Origin: Oxyruncus cristatus
Lineage: Eukaryota > Chordata > Aves > Passeriformes > Cotingidae
Assembly (NCBI GenBank): GCA_013399855.1
Contig: VXAY01002371.1
Coordinates: forward strand, 2,226,883 to 2,290,882
Direction: 5' to 3'
DNA length: 64,000 bases
Shown here: positions 11,589 through 26,500 of the stretch, one piece after another
Numbering within the stretch: the stretch's first letter is position 1
Layout: every line of letters begins with the position of its first letter
Position numbers and translations under genes: made by a program
The notes under the pieces: model-generated
Database searches by the model: none
What the model saw: the letters and a program-made list of their open reading frames with translations, nothing else
What the model was told of the DNA's origin: nothing

Positions 11589-14500
11589 CTGAGAAAAGAA
11601 GATGTACAGGTGAATACACTAAAACTTTACTGCAACAGAGGTTGCCCTTGAGCACTCAACGTTCCCTCAAGGCTGGTTTACAAAACTGTACAGACTTTGA
11701 CTGACAACTGCAGAGGTATTTTTCACTGCATGTGCCATTTCCTAACACTCTTAAGAGACCCCATATTTCTAGAGTGGGTAGGAAAACCAAATGATCACAA
11801 CAGAAGGGACTTTGTGACCCCATAGCCCCTTCCTTAATTATGGGGAAAACTCTCCACTTAAAGCACTGTGCTATAGAGAAGGGGAAAATAAAAGGTGGGC
11901 CATACCTGTCATATGTGTTCAGTACATGCTGTCTAAAAAGGAAACCTTGTCTTTTAAAATGGCAGTTGCATTTGGTTTGCAGCAGTTTCTACGTTTGTGT
12001 ATGTATATTGTATAATGCACTGAGATTCAGTTACATCGATCTTCAGTCAACTAATACACCAATATGCAAGTAATGGGGACTCATTCTCTACAAAGCACAT
12101 TGTGTTTTGAATCTTGCACAGAATCAGCAGTTAAAATCTATCTGCTCAGCTGATTTGATGCAATCACTTTCCAAGTGATTTTGTCCCTTGTGTCAATGGA
12201 TCTGACTTGAAATGGCATTTATCTATCACGGATCTATGAGGCAGAAGAGATTTAACAAAAATATTTTCAAAGGGACACTTCAAATTAAGCACAAAAAAAC
12301 CAATCTATTATTTTAATGAAGGATAAAGACATAAATTTCACATTTTTCTTTTGGCTGAAACTGTCCAGAGTTCTAATATACAGATGACAGGTTTCGAGAT
12401 AAGTGAATGACTGAAAAGAGTAAGTATGAAGGAGAAAATCTGATGCTCCCAATGTGCACGGAAAAGTACTGTATTTTAGCACTACCTAAAAGTGGAGGAA
12501 CTCAGAGCCTTCAAATAACTTGCTTCAAGAGCTCTTAGTTTAAGACATTAAGTCACAAATTTTGCCTTAGACGTCTTGCTATAAAATGTTCATATGGTTC
12601 ATATGATTTTAAAGCCTCAGAAAACCTATGGTTTCCTAGAGTTTAAGAGATAAAAACGCTCATAACAAGGAGTGGGAGATCCCCAGTGAAGCACGTAGAG
12701 AGTGATGGTTCCTTAGCGTTTCCTTGCCTTCCCCTTCTTCTTTTAACCCTGTCTCCCAGATAAACCTGAATCTGTTTGAGGGAGCATTCAAAATGAAAAT
12801 ATCCTCTTCAAAACAATACCAGGCTTAGCAGGGAACCCCTTCCCACATGTTCAGAAAAGAATTATTTCTTTTCTTGTTTATATATGTGTAGTACCCCACA
12901 GTGAAGACTTCCACAAACCCAGACAGACTTGGTAAAGTTTGGATGACCAGTAGATAAACACTCGGGTATGCTAAATTATTAACTTGAACTGAATAGCCCA
13001 GGAAGGAGTGATGATCGAAATATCATACCTTGTGTTTGAATCCATGCTATTGCAGTCCAGATGGAAAGCTGCTTATCGCATAACGTAAGATCATGTATTG
13101 TAAAGAACATATTGAAAGGATATGGCACATTTAACAGCATCAGAGCATTCCATATTAAAGTTCAATTAGATCAGGACTTCTACTGTCTGAGAATGCCAAG
13201 ACAGAAAGTTAATGGACTGAGGTAGGAACAAAGGGAACAAGGAGTGCTTAATTACCTTCCAAGCATTTGATTGCACAGCCTACCTATTTACAAGGCTATC
13301 ATTGTATAAATGTTATTAATCTCAATGAAAAAAAGGCCCGATTTCTGCAGTTGGTAGCTGCTGCTTGATAAAGACTGAAATCTCAATTTTCTTCACTGCC
13401 TCAGAGTTATTATGGGACAACACTGGGTGTCAGAAGGTGAATTTCCAAAAAGTGGAATCAAAAGGGGGCAGACAAAGTTAGCACTTTATTTTTCTCTTCT
13501 TTTGATTATGACTTTAGCAGCACAATCCAGCACTCTTTGCTTTGTGTTTTATCAAAAAAAAAGAAGAAAGACTGGTATGTTTAAGCTGCATGGCTGAACT
13601 CGACAAGAAAAATAAACTTTCTTTCAAAAATTAAAACAATTCATGTCAAACCACTTTTTCTACAGTGGAGTATTGAAGAACAATGCTGCATGGAAACAAT
13701 TAAACAAGCAAATAATGAAACATTACTAAAACATTTTTAGCAGGGGAGTTTTAAAAAGTCTGAGTGCTGCACTGCCTGTGTTTATTGCAGGTACGCCTCT
13801 GTAATCTACATAATTGGCTGAAAAATGGAATGGCTCAGCTTAGAGTGTTTAATGGATTTCGTAAGCAGAGATGGTTAAAAATATACATCGTTAATAAAAA
13901 AGATTCACTATTCTTAAAAACCAGAACTCCTATTTAGTCTAGCAGGAGAAGGGAAAGCTGAAGTACTGTATGCCACTTCGGAGAAAAATGTAATTTCTAC
14001 TCCTTGAGCTTGCCACTTTAGCTCTCTTCTGACTGCTCCTCCATTTGTCACAATGTAAGGAGGGAACGAAGTAAGGCCATCTGCTACTCACTCCGTACAC
14101 AATTCCTACTAAGTAGATAAAAGAGGGAAGCACAGCTGCAGACCTGGCCAACAGTAATCTTCTCCATGTCAAGAAATCTCATATATTAACCTAAGTGCAA
14201 GCAGTAGTTACCCTTACTTTTGGAGTTTGTAATGCAAGTGATATTGGAACTCTTTTCAACTATTTTCTAAGCATTTCAAGAGAGGAGAAGCTAATTTAGC
14301 AGGCTACAGACAGAATGGTCAAAGTGAACTTTAATTTCAGCTCAGAAGAGAACCTTCTCTTAAAGATGATTGATATTTTTTTCCCAAGGAATATATGGCT
14401 GAAGTAACCTATCTGTATTGCAGTATGTATCTGAAAGATTTTCAAAAAGGAATTTATCATTCAAGTGAAGTTGATAGGAATAAATAAAGGGAATTTAATA

Positions 14501-17500
14501 GTAAGTGACTAATTGAATGCAGACAACAGGCTTACATTGAAAGAGGCACTGCTGGGCTAGTAGAATGTTATTACTGGAGTTAATCAAGAATGAGTTTTAA
14601 TTTAATATCTTTATGAAAAGACTATTACACAAAATATAAGAACAGTAAATTTCATCTCTATGATGACAGATGCTGAAGGTCTTTGCAAATACCAAATACG
14701 ATTGGCTTCTGGAACAGAAAAAAAAGTGGATGAATCCAATAGATTTAAGAAATAGCTCAAGGAGTTTAAGGTTACAGTACATAAGGTAGCAATAAAAACT
14801 TCTGCTATAAATTTGGAAGTTCACACCCTAAAGATAATGAAGAGATATAAGAGTTTTTTAACACAGTCAGAAATCAATAATGTGGCATTTGAATAGCTGT
14901 GAAAAGAGAAAAAAGAAATTTTAGATTATATGTCAGTTCAAGCTTTCCAGGAGACAAGAGGGGTTGTTTTAAAGATGTTCTGTAAGGCCCTAATCAGATC
15001 TCACCTGGAGCAGTTTGTATCATTTTGGTTAGCATACTTCTGGAAGATGAATTCAAACTTACAAAAGCTTAAAGATGTAAAAAAAAAATGGAGTATTTCT
15101 CTTATGAAGAGGTGAGCTTACTGACATATTACCCAAGAGATACTAAAACTCCCTTTATATAATAGTACAGAACAGACAGAAGAAAAGGGTGAATCATTAT
15201 TAAAATAAAAGAAGGGATAATGTTGGCACAAAACCAAACTACTACACCTAGTAGCTATGGATATTTTCCAGGTGGAAATGATTGTTCTTCCAGAAAATCA
15301 GAGAAATTAAATTTGATAGCAACCTTCTACTGAAACTTTTGTTCCGTTGGATTTTAGAAGAGGGGAGTTTTGAAGGAGAAGGTGTGATGCTCTGCCCACA
15401 AGAGCAGGCAACGAGTCCTCTTGGTGGCCTAAGAGACTTTGCAGGAATACCCTTATTTGGCTGCATTCTGACTTTGAGACTTCAATTTTCTCCCTAGATT
15501 TCAGCATCACATCACCCCAACTTCACACCTGGCTTACCCTGCAAAGAAGATGAATACATCCATTTCAAGAGCAGCTAAATACAAAGTCTAAGTAACAAGG
15601 TCTAAGTGAGAGTGTAGGAGATAACTGTGAGAAAAAAACATGGCAAGCCAAGCCCAAAGCACGTGTTTGAGCTACTGTGTAGCAACGACTGCCATTTCAT
15701 GAGCAGAGACCCAGAGAATGCTGTGGCTTGGTCTGCTCCAGGAATATCAAGTGACCTTTAAAGATCCACTAGCCATTGGGGGAGGCTTGGGGAGAGCAAG
15801 AAATGGAGGCTGGCACTATGGCACTAAGACTTAAACAGAGTTGCTCAAAAGAGACAATGTAAACACCCTTGAGCAAATTGAACTGCTAGTTTAATCTTTT
15901 AACATTTTAATCACTTCAAAAAAATTCACAGGCACAGATCCAGGTTTACACTTATGACAGCTCTATTAAACTGGTGACGAAAGACGAGTTGCTTCTTGGA
16001 TTGCTTTTCCCACCTAGCTCATGATTACTAATACCTTTTGGTTGAGATTTCACTTAAATCCACAATGTAACATCTTGTTTAAGGTTGTACCTTGCTTAGC
16101 ATCACACTGGGTATGCTTGTCTTTTGCTGTGATAACGGAGAAGGCAAAATGATATCACACTTGTTATACACAAAAACATGGTCTCCAATTTTTTAGATTA
16201 ACTTCCCTTCACAACTTCTTTTGTGATAGACCTTTTAAGATTGACTTTATTTCTCCTTTCTACTGAACTCTAACAGGGTTTGCTGATCCAGTGCAAGATC
16301 AAACACAAGGTACTCTGATCAGAGGCATGTCAAAATATTAAAGAACATAATGACAGCTTGTACCGCATTATCAGTTAAAACCACATTATACATCAACCAC
16401 AACCTGTCTGGCTTGCGCATTTGATTAAGTTTCCTATTCAGCAGTGACTCATTCGTATTCCATGCCTGTCTGAATGACAAATTGAACATTGTGTTGTACT
16501 GCTACAAGATGTGTTAATAAACAGTGTTGATCTGGAAGGTGCCGCACCAATGCCACTGCTAGAACAGAGGCTGATCTCAAAGCTGCAAAGCACTGCTAGC
16601 TGCTCTTTGAGCCAGTGGCTCGCACCTACAACCAGAAACCTCAAAAGGTTGGCAGAAGTGGTTTGATTAACAGGAGAGTGGAAAAGCACACACAGTATGT
16701 TTCTTGAGGACAACGGTGCTAGTGCAAGCATGCTGATCTGTCAAAGACATCTTCCACTCCTCCTAGATGTTAATGGTTGCAGAGTAAAGCCCCTCTTCTC
16801 CCTTTTCCCCCTCCCCACAAGAAACAAAATGCCAAGTTTCATAGCAGATTGGAACTGAATAATTATTTTTCTCCATCAGACAGGAAGGTGGAGTTTATAC
16901 ATGTCCCTTGTTTTCTATGCAGTTTCCTTATGTTTCAAAGGAAAAAAAAAACAACTAAAAATAGGCAGCTTCTTAGTGTCAGTGGAAGCAGTAAAAGATA
17001 TTCTACTTGTTCTATCTGTCACATGGTTTTGCAACTATGCCACTTTACTCACAGTCACTAACTACATCTTTAAAGCAAACTTTTTAAAAAGAAGTGTTTA
17101 TGTAAATATCTACATGATAAGTAGTTTTACTCTTTATTTCATTTGTATTTGAGGAGAACCCTGCTGAATAAATTCTTGATTTTGCTCATAAAAAAAAAGT
17201 CTTAAGGTATTTTTTTGTCTGCTGTTTATTGCTCGATCACTATTAAATGTAGTGTCCCCTTCTTTCCAACATAAAATCTTTCACTTTAATAGGACTTATT
17301 CAAAAAACAGATTAGGTAGTTTTTAATATGTAGAGAATAAATGAGATTTAGGTTAAATGAGATTTATTATTAGATTTAATAATAACAAACATATTTTAAT
17401 CATTCTTTCTGATTATTTTAGCAATGCATAAGATGCTGAAATAGCAAAAAGATGTCCTCTTTACACACGTTGGCTTGCTCATTAACTTTTTTTTTTTAAC

Positions 17501-20500
17501 TTCTTAATTCTGGAGGCTAGTAAACTGATCAGTGAAAGAGCGAAGGTACACATATCACACTGACAACAACAAGAATGCAGAAGCACTGTTAGCTGCAGAG
17601 ATGACAGGTTGCTGGTAACACGGTGGAAAGCAAAAAGCTGTAGCTACAAGCCTGCTCTCTACTGGTCAGAGAGAGATGGGGAAGTGCTCCTCCGAGAGCA
17701 ACACATGGATGCAAGCACTTGGCAAGTCATGGCAATGTTAGCATGTTATATTGCAGTCGCCTTAGGATGGGAGAGAAAGTGATCTCAAGTCTCATCAACC
17801 TCAAATCCGGACTTCTAATTTTGAGTCTGAAGTATTGAAAACCCACAAACTGAACGAAATGTTTTGAGGGAAAAAAAAAAGAAGAAAAGGATGTTAGTGT
17901 GTCTCATCCAGATCTGTGGGTTTTGTAAATTCTAGAATATGGTATTGGCCTATAACCTGCCTTAATTTAATATTTAGAGGTAAAGAGGATGATAAAAAGT
18001 GTTTGCCATGAATCTACTGGCATTTCTGTTAAATCACACCAAAGTAAAATAATCATTAAATGTCATGACTGTAAACACACACTCACTCTGATCAGGCATA
18101 GGAAAAGTAAATGTTGATTAACGGGACTTCTTAGAAGCAAAAGCTGTAGATGTCCAAGTATTAGCCTGTATTTCTATTTAACAAAGAATTTGAAGTAATT
18201 GAGAGCCCCTTTTGTCAAACTATCAACAAAAGGGAAATTTTTACTTGTTTAAGTCCTGACCACCTGATGAAGTTGGTGCGGACTGAGAGGAATCACGGCC
18301 AGTTTCCATCATCCTCTTGGTGTTCTAGAACAGAGTGCGGAAACCAGGAGAATAAGGTACCTGCTATGTGGACTGCTGACAGAGGGTCCAGGCTGTGAGA
18401 GACTACATTTGCCCCGTGGCTGTTTGCAATGAACAGGGGGTAAAGAAAGAAGAATGTTCAGTCCAGGCAAATAAAGACAAGCTACTGATGAAACTAAATT
18501 AAAAGTGCAGCAAAGGAAACATAAAAAAAAAAAAAAAAGAATCAAATGAAGTGACCAATACCCATGAACCAAGGAAACTGGCTTTTCTTTGCACCTAGTT
18601 GAGTATGAAAATTATTGGAACATACCCAGTGAACTCAAAAATAACAGTTTAGTCATTATGTTTATGGAACCGTAGCTCTGGATTTAAAAAGAAACCACTA
18701 AAAATTTAGCTCATATAATTTGTAATATGAAATAGAGAAAATGTTACTAAGTTGAATATGTGAAAATATATATATTTCAAAATGCACATGTACAAAATGA
18801 ATATTCTCAAGGAAAAAAGGTGCAAGGGTCTCCTTTGACAAGTCTGGCCTCTCCTCCGCCCCACAATTTTGAAGGCCAAATAACCGTATGTGCATTTCTG
18901 CACTCACAACTATTTGCTGGAATATTCAATGCTGTTAGATGTTTATAATTCAGACTATATTTTTTGTATTAATATTTATTTATTTAGCATCAGTACATTT
19001 GGAAATGAAATTCCAAACAGTATCACTTCAGTCTTCAAGATTGTGGGTGCAAAATCCAGAAGTCTGAAAACGACTCAAGGAATCATACAACTTAGCTATT
19101 CATTATGGACAAAAATAAAACTTTGCTATACACAATGGACAAAAAAAAAAAAAAGGAGTCACATACATAAACATAAAAAAATTGGAGATAGATAAATCCT
19201 TATTAAAATGTTAAGATGAAACCTATCATAATTCTACATACTCCTTAGACAAAGATTTTATGGTAAAATACCTCTCCATTTCCTGTAATGGTCAGGCATC
19301 CTTAAGTTGTATCAGAGCTTTTATTAATTATTTAACTTTAAATTTAAAAGACAAAAGCATTGATCTCTGAAACAAAATGTTAAGATGTATATTCTTTTTC
19401 CTTTTGAAAAGCCAGTATTCCTTTACATTCTCGTACTAGCATCTGAAAGGAAACTAGTGAATGTAAACAAAAAAATCCAAAAAATTAAATCGATTTCAAG
19501 AGCGATAAATTTATCAAGACAGAACTCAGAGGCTTTACAAAAAAGTGCAAATGGAAAAACAAAATAAAACCAAACCAACCTAATTGTTTTACGAACTTAG
19601 GAAAAAAGCAAAGTAATCAACCAATAGAATTGCAGAAAAAGACAAAATAATTGCAGTTCCAATTTGGGCTCAGAGTATGGAAGTGTTAAGTACTAGGCAT
19701 GTATTGCTATATTTCTTGAATTTTGTGCCAGCGATGTAAATGGGCAACTCTAGAGTTGCCATCATAGCCATTGGTTAGGTCCTGTGCAACTAGCTGTTTT
19801 GAATAATGTTTTATGCCCTTCAGCTCTACTTAGCCATTCATCCAAAATCTCAATAAGACTGTCTGCAACCTGCATCAGAAACGACAAAAAAACTTATTGA
19901 GATTCTTGATGAAGCAGCTCTGAAGAGAAGGCCAAACAGAAATGGAGGACTGATTATACCAGACAAGACCAGACTTTGGGGTGCTGCCATCACTAGAGCA
20001 AAATACAAGAGACACGACATGCCATACCATGGTAAACCAACCACACTGACAGCCCTGGTTTCAGATAGTATTTACCACTTTTGATTTCATGCAGGATGGG
20101 ATATGCAGCAGGGTTGGGGAAAGCAGCTGTGTTTTGGTTTTGGTTTACGCCATTTCCTTTCCTAACAAGTGAGAAGGGGTGACTCCCAGCTGGCTAGAAC
20201 TACTGTAGACATCTGAGCTCTCACCCAGGAGGTGGAAGAAAATACATGACATGAAATTACCGTTCTCTGTCTGCTTGGAGTGCTTCTTCCAGATACAGGA
20301 CTCACTGAGCCTGATGTGTCTAATTCATCGGAGGACCATGAGGACAATTCCTAAAGTTCAGAGGGAATGCAGTTCAAAAATACAGCAACTAGCTGTTCGG
20401 GTAAGCAAACTAAAAATTTTACCCCAGGTGAAATCCAAGCAGAATTATTTCCAAGGCAAATAAAATAAATTAAGGTATATAAGCTAAATTTTGTTACCAA

Positions 20501-23500
20501 ATTTTAAAAGACTAAGGCATTACATCTACATGTTTTCTTTGTCAGCCCTGAAGGAAAAGAAAAGCAAACAGGTAGTTAAAACTTAGTATTTTTTTTGGTG
20601 ACACATTCTCCACCAAAGTCAATACAGGGGGAAAACAGTTGTTGTTCACTGGCCTTCAATTACAAGAAGAGGTTGGTACCACCAAGACTTTAATTTACAG
20701 GCAGAAATCCATTAGAAGGAGGGAAGAGATGAGTTTCTCATGCTTTATGCACTCTGCTAATCCAAGACTTTCAAAAAAACGAAAAGAAAACCCTGAAATC
20801 ATAGTATCTGTTAGTGCTGGTAAAGTTACTGCTGTTACGGCTGTAACTCCCTCTCAAATATCCTGAGACACATGACAATCGAAAAGATTTGGAGTATAGC
20901 TCCAAGCTTAGGAGACATATATGACAGACTTCTTATCCTAATACAGAATTTATTTTATGCTTTTTTTCTCTCTTTGACAGAGTGAGCATTATCTTCCTTT
21001 CCAATGACAACTGACACACTCTAATTTTCAGTACTGCAACTAGAATAATTATCTCATATACTTTGCCAGTTGACTGATTCAGTAATAGCAGGATAAACAA
21101 ACCAATACATTCAATAATTATTGCTATACAAAACAGCAAAAAATTACCAAATTGAAAACCCCCACCATATCACAAGAGTTATTAACATAATGAAGTGCAA
21201 GATAACTTCACGATATTCAAGATTAAAAGTTTACAATCTTGGTAAGTACTGCAAACAACAGAAACAGAGCAGTCAACAGCATTGATCAGAGAAAGACAGT
21301 CAAAACAGCGGGAAATGTGCTCAACAAACAGCAAGGAAGAAAAAGATGTGACTTACCAGCTGACTACTTGAAATGTCTAGAATTTTCTCTAGGTCTTTAA
21401 TATGATGTGTGACCTCTTTCAAGAGGAGCTTCAGTCTGTTTCCAATGACATGTACCTTTTCTTTGGCTTCAAGACAATCCTTGCCTTCAGCATTGACTAG
21501 CAATTGGCAAGACATATCTTGTAGTGACGCCACCTTCAACTGAGACTCCAGCAGTTCACGTCTGATTTGCTGTTGCCAAGGCAAGCATCAAATTTTTTTA
21601 ATAGATGTTAAAAAAAAAAAAAAAAGCTAGAACTCACAAAGCCAAACACTTGAAATTAATGAAATGGAAAGCAAAGAGAAGGTATACAAATTTCTAATCT
21701 GAGAGGAAGATATACAGCAACCCAATGGTTGCCTGAGATTTAAAATCCCGAGTTGTGCTAATAATTGAAGTGAGTGGTGTTTCCTTTCAAAGTTAAGTTG
21801 ATTACTGACACTGGTCCCACAGCTCTGTGTTAGCATGCAAAGTACAGTGCTAACCCTCAAGAGAAAGATAAATCTGATTAAGTGTTTTTCTTGGTGATGC
21901 GTTTTGGGAGAAAGAGGGGTGATTATTATCCTACCATCAAAAGTCTATGATGATCCTGCAGCATTTCTGAGTCCAGGTTTGGATTGATGGGCACAATCTC
22001 ATTTTTTCTTCTGTCAATATTCTCCAACCAAAGCAGCAAACCATGGCTCAGTTCATGGAAATCCTGCAAGCAATGAGTGATAATTTTAATAGCGTAGAAA
22101 AATATTCCAGTCAAATTCAGGTTTTAATTTATCCTCTGATAGGTCCTACTAGCTAAATAACTTCAAAAGAAAGTGTACAATAAAATACTAGAATACTATT
22201 CCAGAGAGGACATATTTAGAAAATCTTGGGCTGGAAATACATGTTTCACTTAGTGCGGGTGTATTTTTCAGAAAAACCCGTGCAGATGATGTATTTTGGC
22301 TTACATGGGCAAGTTTCTGACTAGATAATGAAGATGTAACAAAATGGTTTACATTTTCAATATGTGGGATAATGACAATTTAAAATAAGCACAATACAGA
22401 CCTGGCACTGCATTAATGCAGCCTGCAGTGAGTTGCGCCACTCTTCGATCATACTGCAAACGTGCTCCCAGCGCATGTTCATCTGAGACAGGCGTTCTTG
22501 AAGCTTCTTGCTCTCTTCACTGTCAGACTGAGTGAACTCTGAGCTGCACAGATTGATGGATAAGACGATTGCTTTGCGGTTATCAATTGCTTTCTGCAGC
22601 TCCTTGACAATAAGAGAAAATGGGACAGGGGAGGAAGCAATGGAAACTGGTAAAATATGTGACTTTCAGAAAAAAGTAAGTAGAGAAGGCACCACAAAAA
22701 TGCAATCATTTGCCATCAGCAGCTGCAGAAAGGTACTTTGCTGTAACAGTTTCTTGACTCTGGATGTGAGATTTCTGTGCTCACTCTGTGACTCTGCAAA
22801 TGTTCATTCTTTAGCATCTACTAAAATTTCACTGTGAGCATAATCAAGAGCAAGCCAATTAAACTTGTAAAGTCTTAAAGGCCTGAAGTCATAGTTGAAT
22901 TTTAAAGATCCGGCTCATGTTTCAGATATTTTAAAGACAGAGTAGGTCCAACAAAATTTAAAGACACGTAAGACAACTGTACTTTAGCTCACAATAAAAC
23001 TTTTGCCCTCATGTCTCAGTTTTGCTGATAAACATAAAAACCAACATGTTTTCAAGTGGAAACTGCTGTCAACAGTATTTTAAAATAAAAGCTTTTACTG
23101 AGAGAAAACATACAAGGAGCATAAACAACTTCAATTTATAGAAGCACAACTTGTATATAAACTGATTTGTTTACACTGGAAGCCACAAAAGAAACTCCAC
23201 CTCTTTCAGTTTGGAGGGTACTAATGGGCTTTCAAAGAGTGGGTGAGATAACCGAATTCTTATGAAATGCCCCCTTTTCCACCTACTTTACAGTATTTAC
23301 GTAGAAGAACAATGTCACAGTGACCTTTGTAGTACTTATGGCAGCTATATTTGGATTACATTAATATGCTTTAGATGGATCACTGCTGGAAGCAGTGATC
23401 TTTACTATCTGGTCACCTCATTCCTACCATCAAGCACAGTGCATTTTGACACTGGGTCCCATATTTTTGTGCCCATGCTTATACGAGCCTAGTAATTGAA

Positions 23501-26500
23501 TGTGAAGTTGTGGACCACCACGTATGAAGACCTTTACAGCCATAAAACATACATGAGAGATGAAAAAGCTAGCATCCAGATTCTGATGAACCTGAGATGA
23601 CAGGAGAAGAAAAAGGAATGTTGCAAAGTGACATCAAATTTTTCCTGTGTTGTACTGGTGACACTGGTAGGATACAACCCTTTTGGACACTTTCACCTCC
23701 TTCACACAAAGTAGCCTGTCCCAGTGAGGTATTTCTTTCGAAGTATATATGAGTAGAAGGGAATTGATTTCACTTGCCGCGTTTTGGGGTTTTTTTATTT
23801 CATCGGATTGGCTGACATCAGGAGTTATCGGTACATTATGGAATTACAGAATTCCACTGAATTACTATTTCAAAACTTCATTTGGATTGCCAGTGGTACA
23901 TTTTTCTACCAAAAGGTGAATCAGAAAATCACTTTTCCAATTACTTTATCTATCATCAGCAGCCTGTTATGTGGAGCAAACCAGCTGCAATTATTGGCAA
24001 CCTCTTCAACGTACCTGTTGCACTCAGGTTTACAAGGTAACTCATGGAAAAGAGAAATAAAACTCACTTTCAGTTTTTTAATTCTGAGCTCAATAGTCTG
24101 TATGTCAGTACTGAGATCAAGGCGGCGAAGCTTCTCCAGTTCCTCTTCAGTTTCTCCCAGCCAAGCCCAGATGCTATTAAGGTCAGAGTTGAACTGCTGC
24201 CATTGCTGAAGGTTCTGCTTCATCCTCAGCTCCTTGCTTAGAGCTTGAGCCTGGATTAATTCCCATCTTTCAATTACACCTGGAATGACAAACACCAAAT
24301 TCAATAAAAGAAAAAAAAAAAAGCACTAGCTACACACACATAATTGCATCAGTTGAATATGGTTCAAAACATACTTCATAAAAACTCTAAGCCACAAACT
24401 CTAAACACATTGAAAACTAAGTTAGATTTAAGAAAGTGATGCTGGAGAGAAAGAATGAATAACCTGGACGATTTTAGTCATCAGGCAATTTTATCACTTT
24501 CTAATGTCAGACTTCTATGAACATCAATAAGTTGATACAGGAAGGTCTCTAAAACAGGTTATGCTGGCAAAAAAAAAAAGCATCATAAATTAGCTTAAGT
24601 GCAAACTGGACAAGAAATCTGAATATGTCTAACTAACCACACATATTTATTACTATTTTCATTGGTATTTGTGCATATCATAATGTAATGCTCATACCTC
24701 ACTATATTTGCCTAAGATACTGCTGCTGCATAGGATAAACACCTGCACTAAAAAGGAATAAATTAGGGGCTATTTCTTCTACTAGTTATCTTGAAATGCT
24801 ATGGCAGAAGGACAATTGCATCATTCCATCAACTTAAAATTTAAAAAAAACCCCAAACTCACAGCAAAATAAAAGAGACTGCATGGGTAGCATATCTTGC
24901 CAAACTAGGAATGGAGATGATGCTTTTACAGTGTCTGGATGTCAACAGTTTAGCCCTGTGATTTCTGCACGGTTTTTATCAACCCATAAATTTGCTAATA
25001 GGTAAGAAAAGGGGGGGGGGGGGCTGGTAAACCCACGACACTGGAATAAATCCATATTTTTACAGTGCAATACCTCCTGTTCTACAGCTGATGTTTAAAA
25101 TTTGTCATGTGAATATTTTTACCAGGTGACACTAAAATATATTTCATTACTGTAGGGAGATTATCTTATAAGTGAAAGTTATTATTAGAGGAAATACATG
25201 CTGACTTACGTGTTTTGTACAACAATGTAAGCAACATTTTTCACCAGAAAACTTATAACAAAAATGCATTGCATCCACAGGGACTTTCAGAAAGACTTAG
25301 GGTTATGCCTCATGATATGAAGGGGTTGTTAAAATACACTTCTATGTCTGATCTTTTTATAGGGCATATACAAGGAACACTTACTATTCCTTGCTATTCC
25401 TAATAAAAGATGCTAAACAGAACATGTTAACAGGCAGTCATGTAAATATCTATGTCAATAAATAATACCAAGTGTTTATTCAGAAAAACTTGGCATGTTT
25501 GCTTCTTTTCAAAATTGCTTTTCATCAAATGAACTACATGTTACTTACCAGCTGTTTGTGTTTCAGTACTGTTCATGTTAATAAGTCCTGATAATTTTTC
25601 TTCTTCCTCCTTCAGTTTATTTCCAAGCCTTCTTACTGAGTCTATGCTTCCACTGCACTCACCTAGTAGTTTCATCTATGTTAATAAACAAAAAAATCCC
25701 TTTTCAATATGCAATCACTGTACAGGACTAATTGCATGGACAATGCGAATTACAATGCAACTTCCAGAAATTTCCACAAGTAAGTTTAAGAGTGAAGAGA
25801 AAAATCTATTACTTTAACAATCTGTCCTGATACTATTAAAAAAAAAGGTATATGGAGAAGAGAAAGGCTTAAAGTTCAAGTTCAGACTAAACAGAAATAA
25901 CTCAGTGCAACTATGCCAAATCGTACTAGATGTGTTTAGGTGCCGTGTTTTCTAAATGTTAAGACACTCTGGCAAAAACACTAGAAGTTGTGAAAAGAAA
26001 ATTGACCTAAATGTGAAAATATTACTATGCATCCAAGCAGCTAATTTTTAAATTCTGTCTGTACTAAAATGTTTTGAGTGACTTACAGAAAGATTATTCT
26101 TCCAGGAATAATCCTCTCTGAGAAAGCTTTTTAATTACAGATTTCACATATGCAACCTTGCTTACATGATGCATGTTCATAACTGAATACTGCAAGATGA
26201 ATACTGTGCCTGAAGCTATAAAACCTGCTTTTAAAAGCAGAGGAATTTTAAACAAGTATATCATCATTAGATGGATAAAAACGTGTGAGGAAGTACTTTT
26301 GGACATCTGCAAAAATGTAATAAGAAAATAAATCCCTGAGAGTCATGTTCCTGTAAACTTATGCTATTGTAAACACACTAATAACATAAACAACAATAGC
26401 ATGTGGTTAAGGGTAGTAACTATATGAGTAAGTTTGAGAAGCAGTTATAGTTAATTGCTTTGTTGAAACAGCTATATTTCTTTCAATAGCAAAGCTAAGC

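Noticed and set aside
23784..24209. 141-codon plus-strand frame
   Set aside because: Its right half is the exact antisense of a conserved SYNE1 exon (24,068-24,279); the left half is intron.
25549..25675. Exon starting with ATG as another internal translation start
   Set aside because: The Met is continuous with the preceding exon (KGY-MKLL) and preceded by a splice acceptor; no promoter-like evidence.
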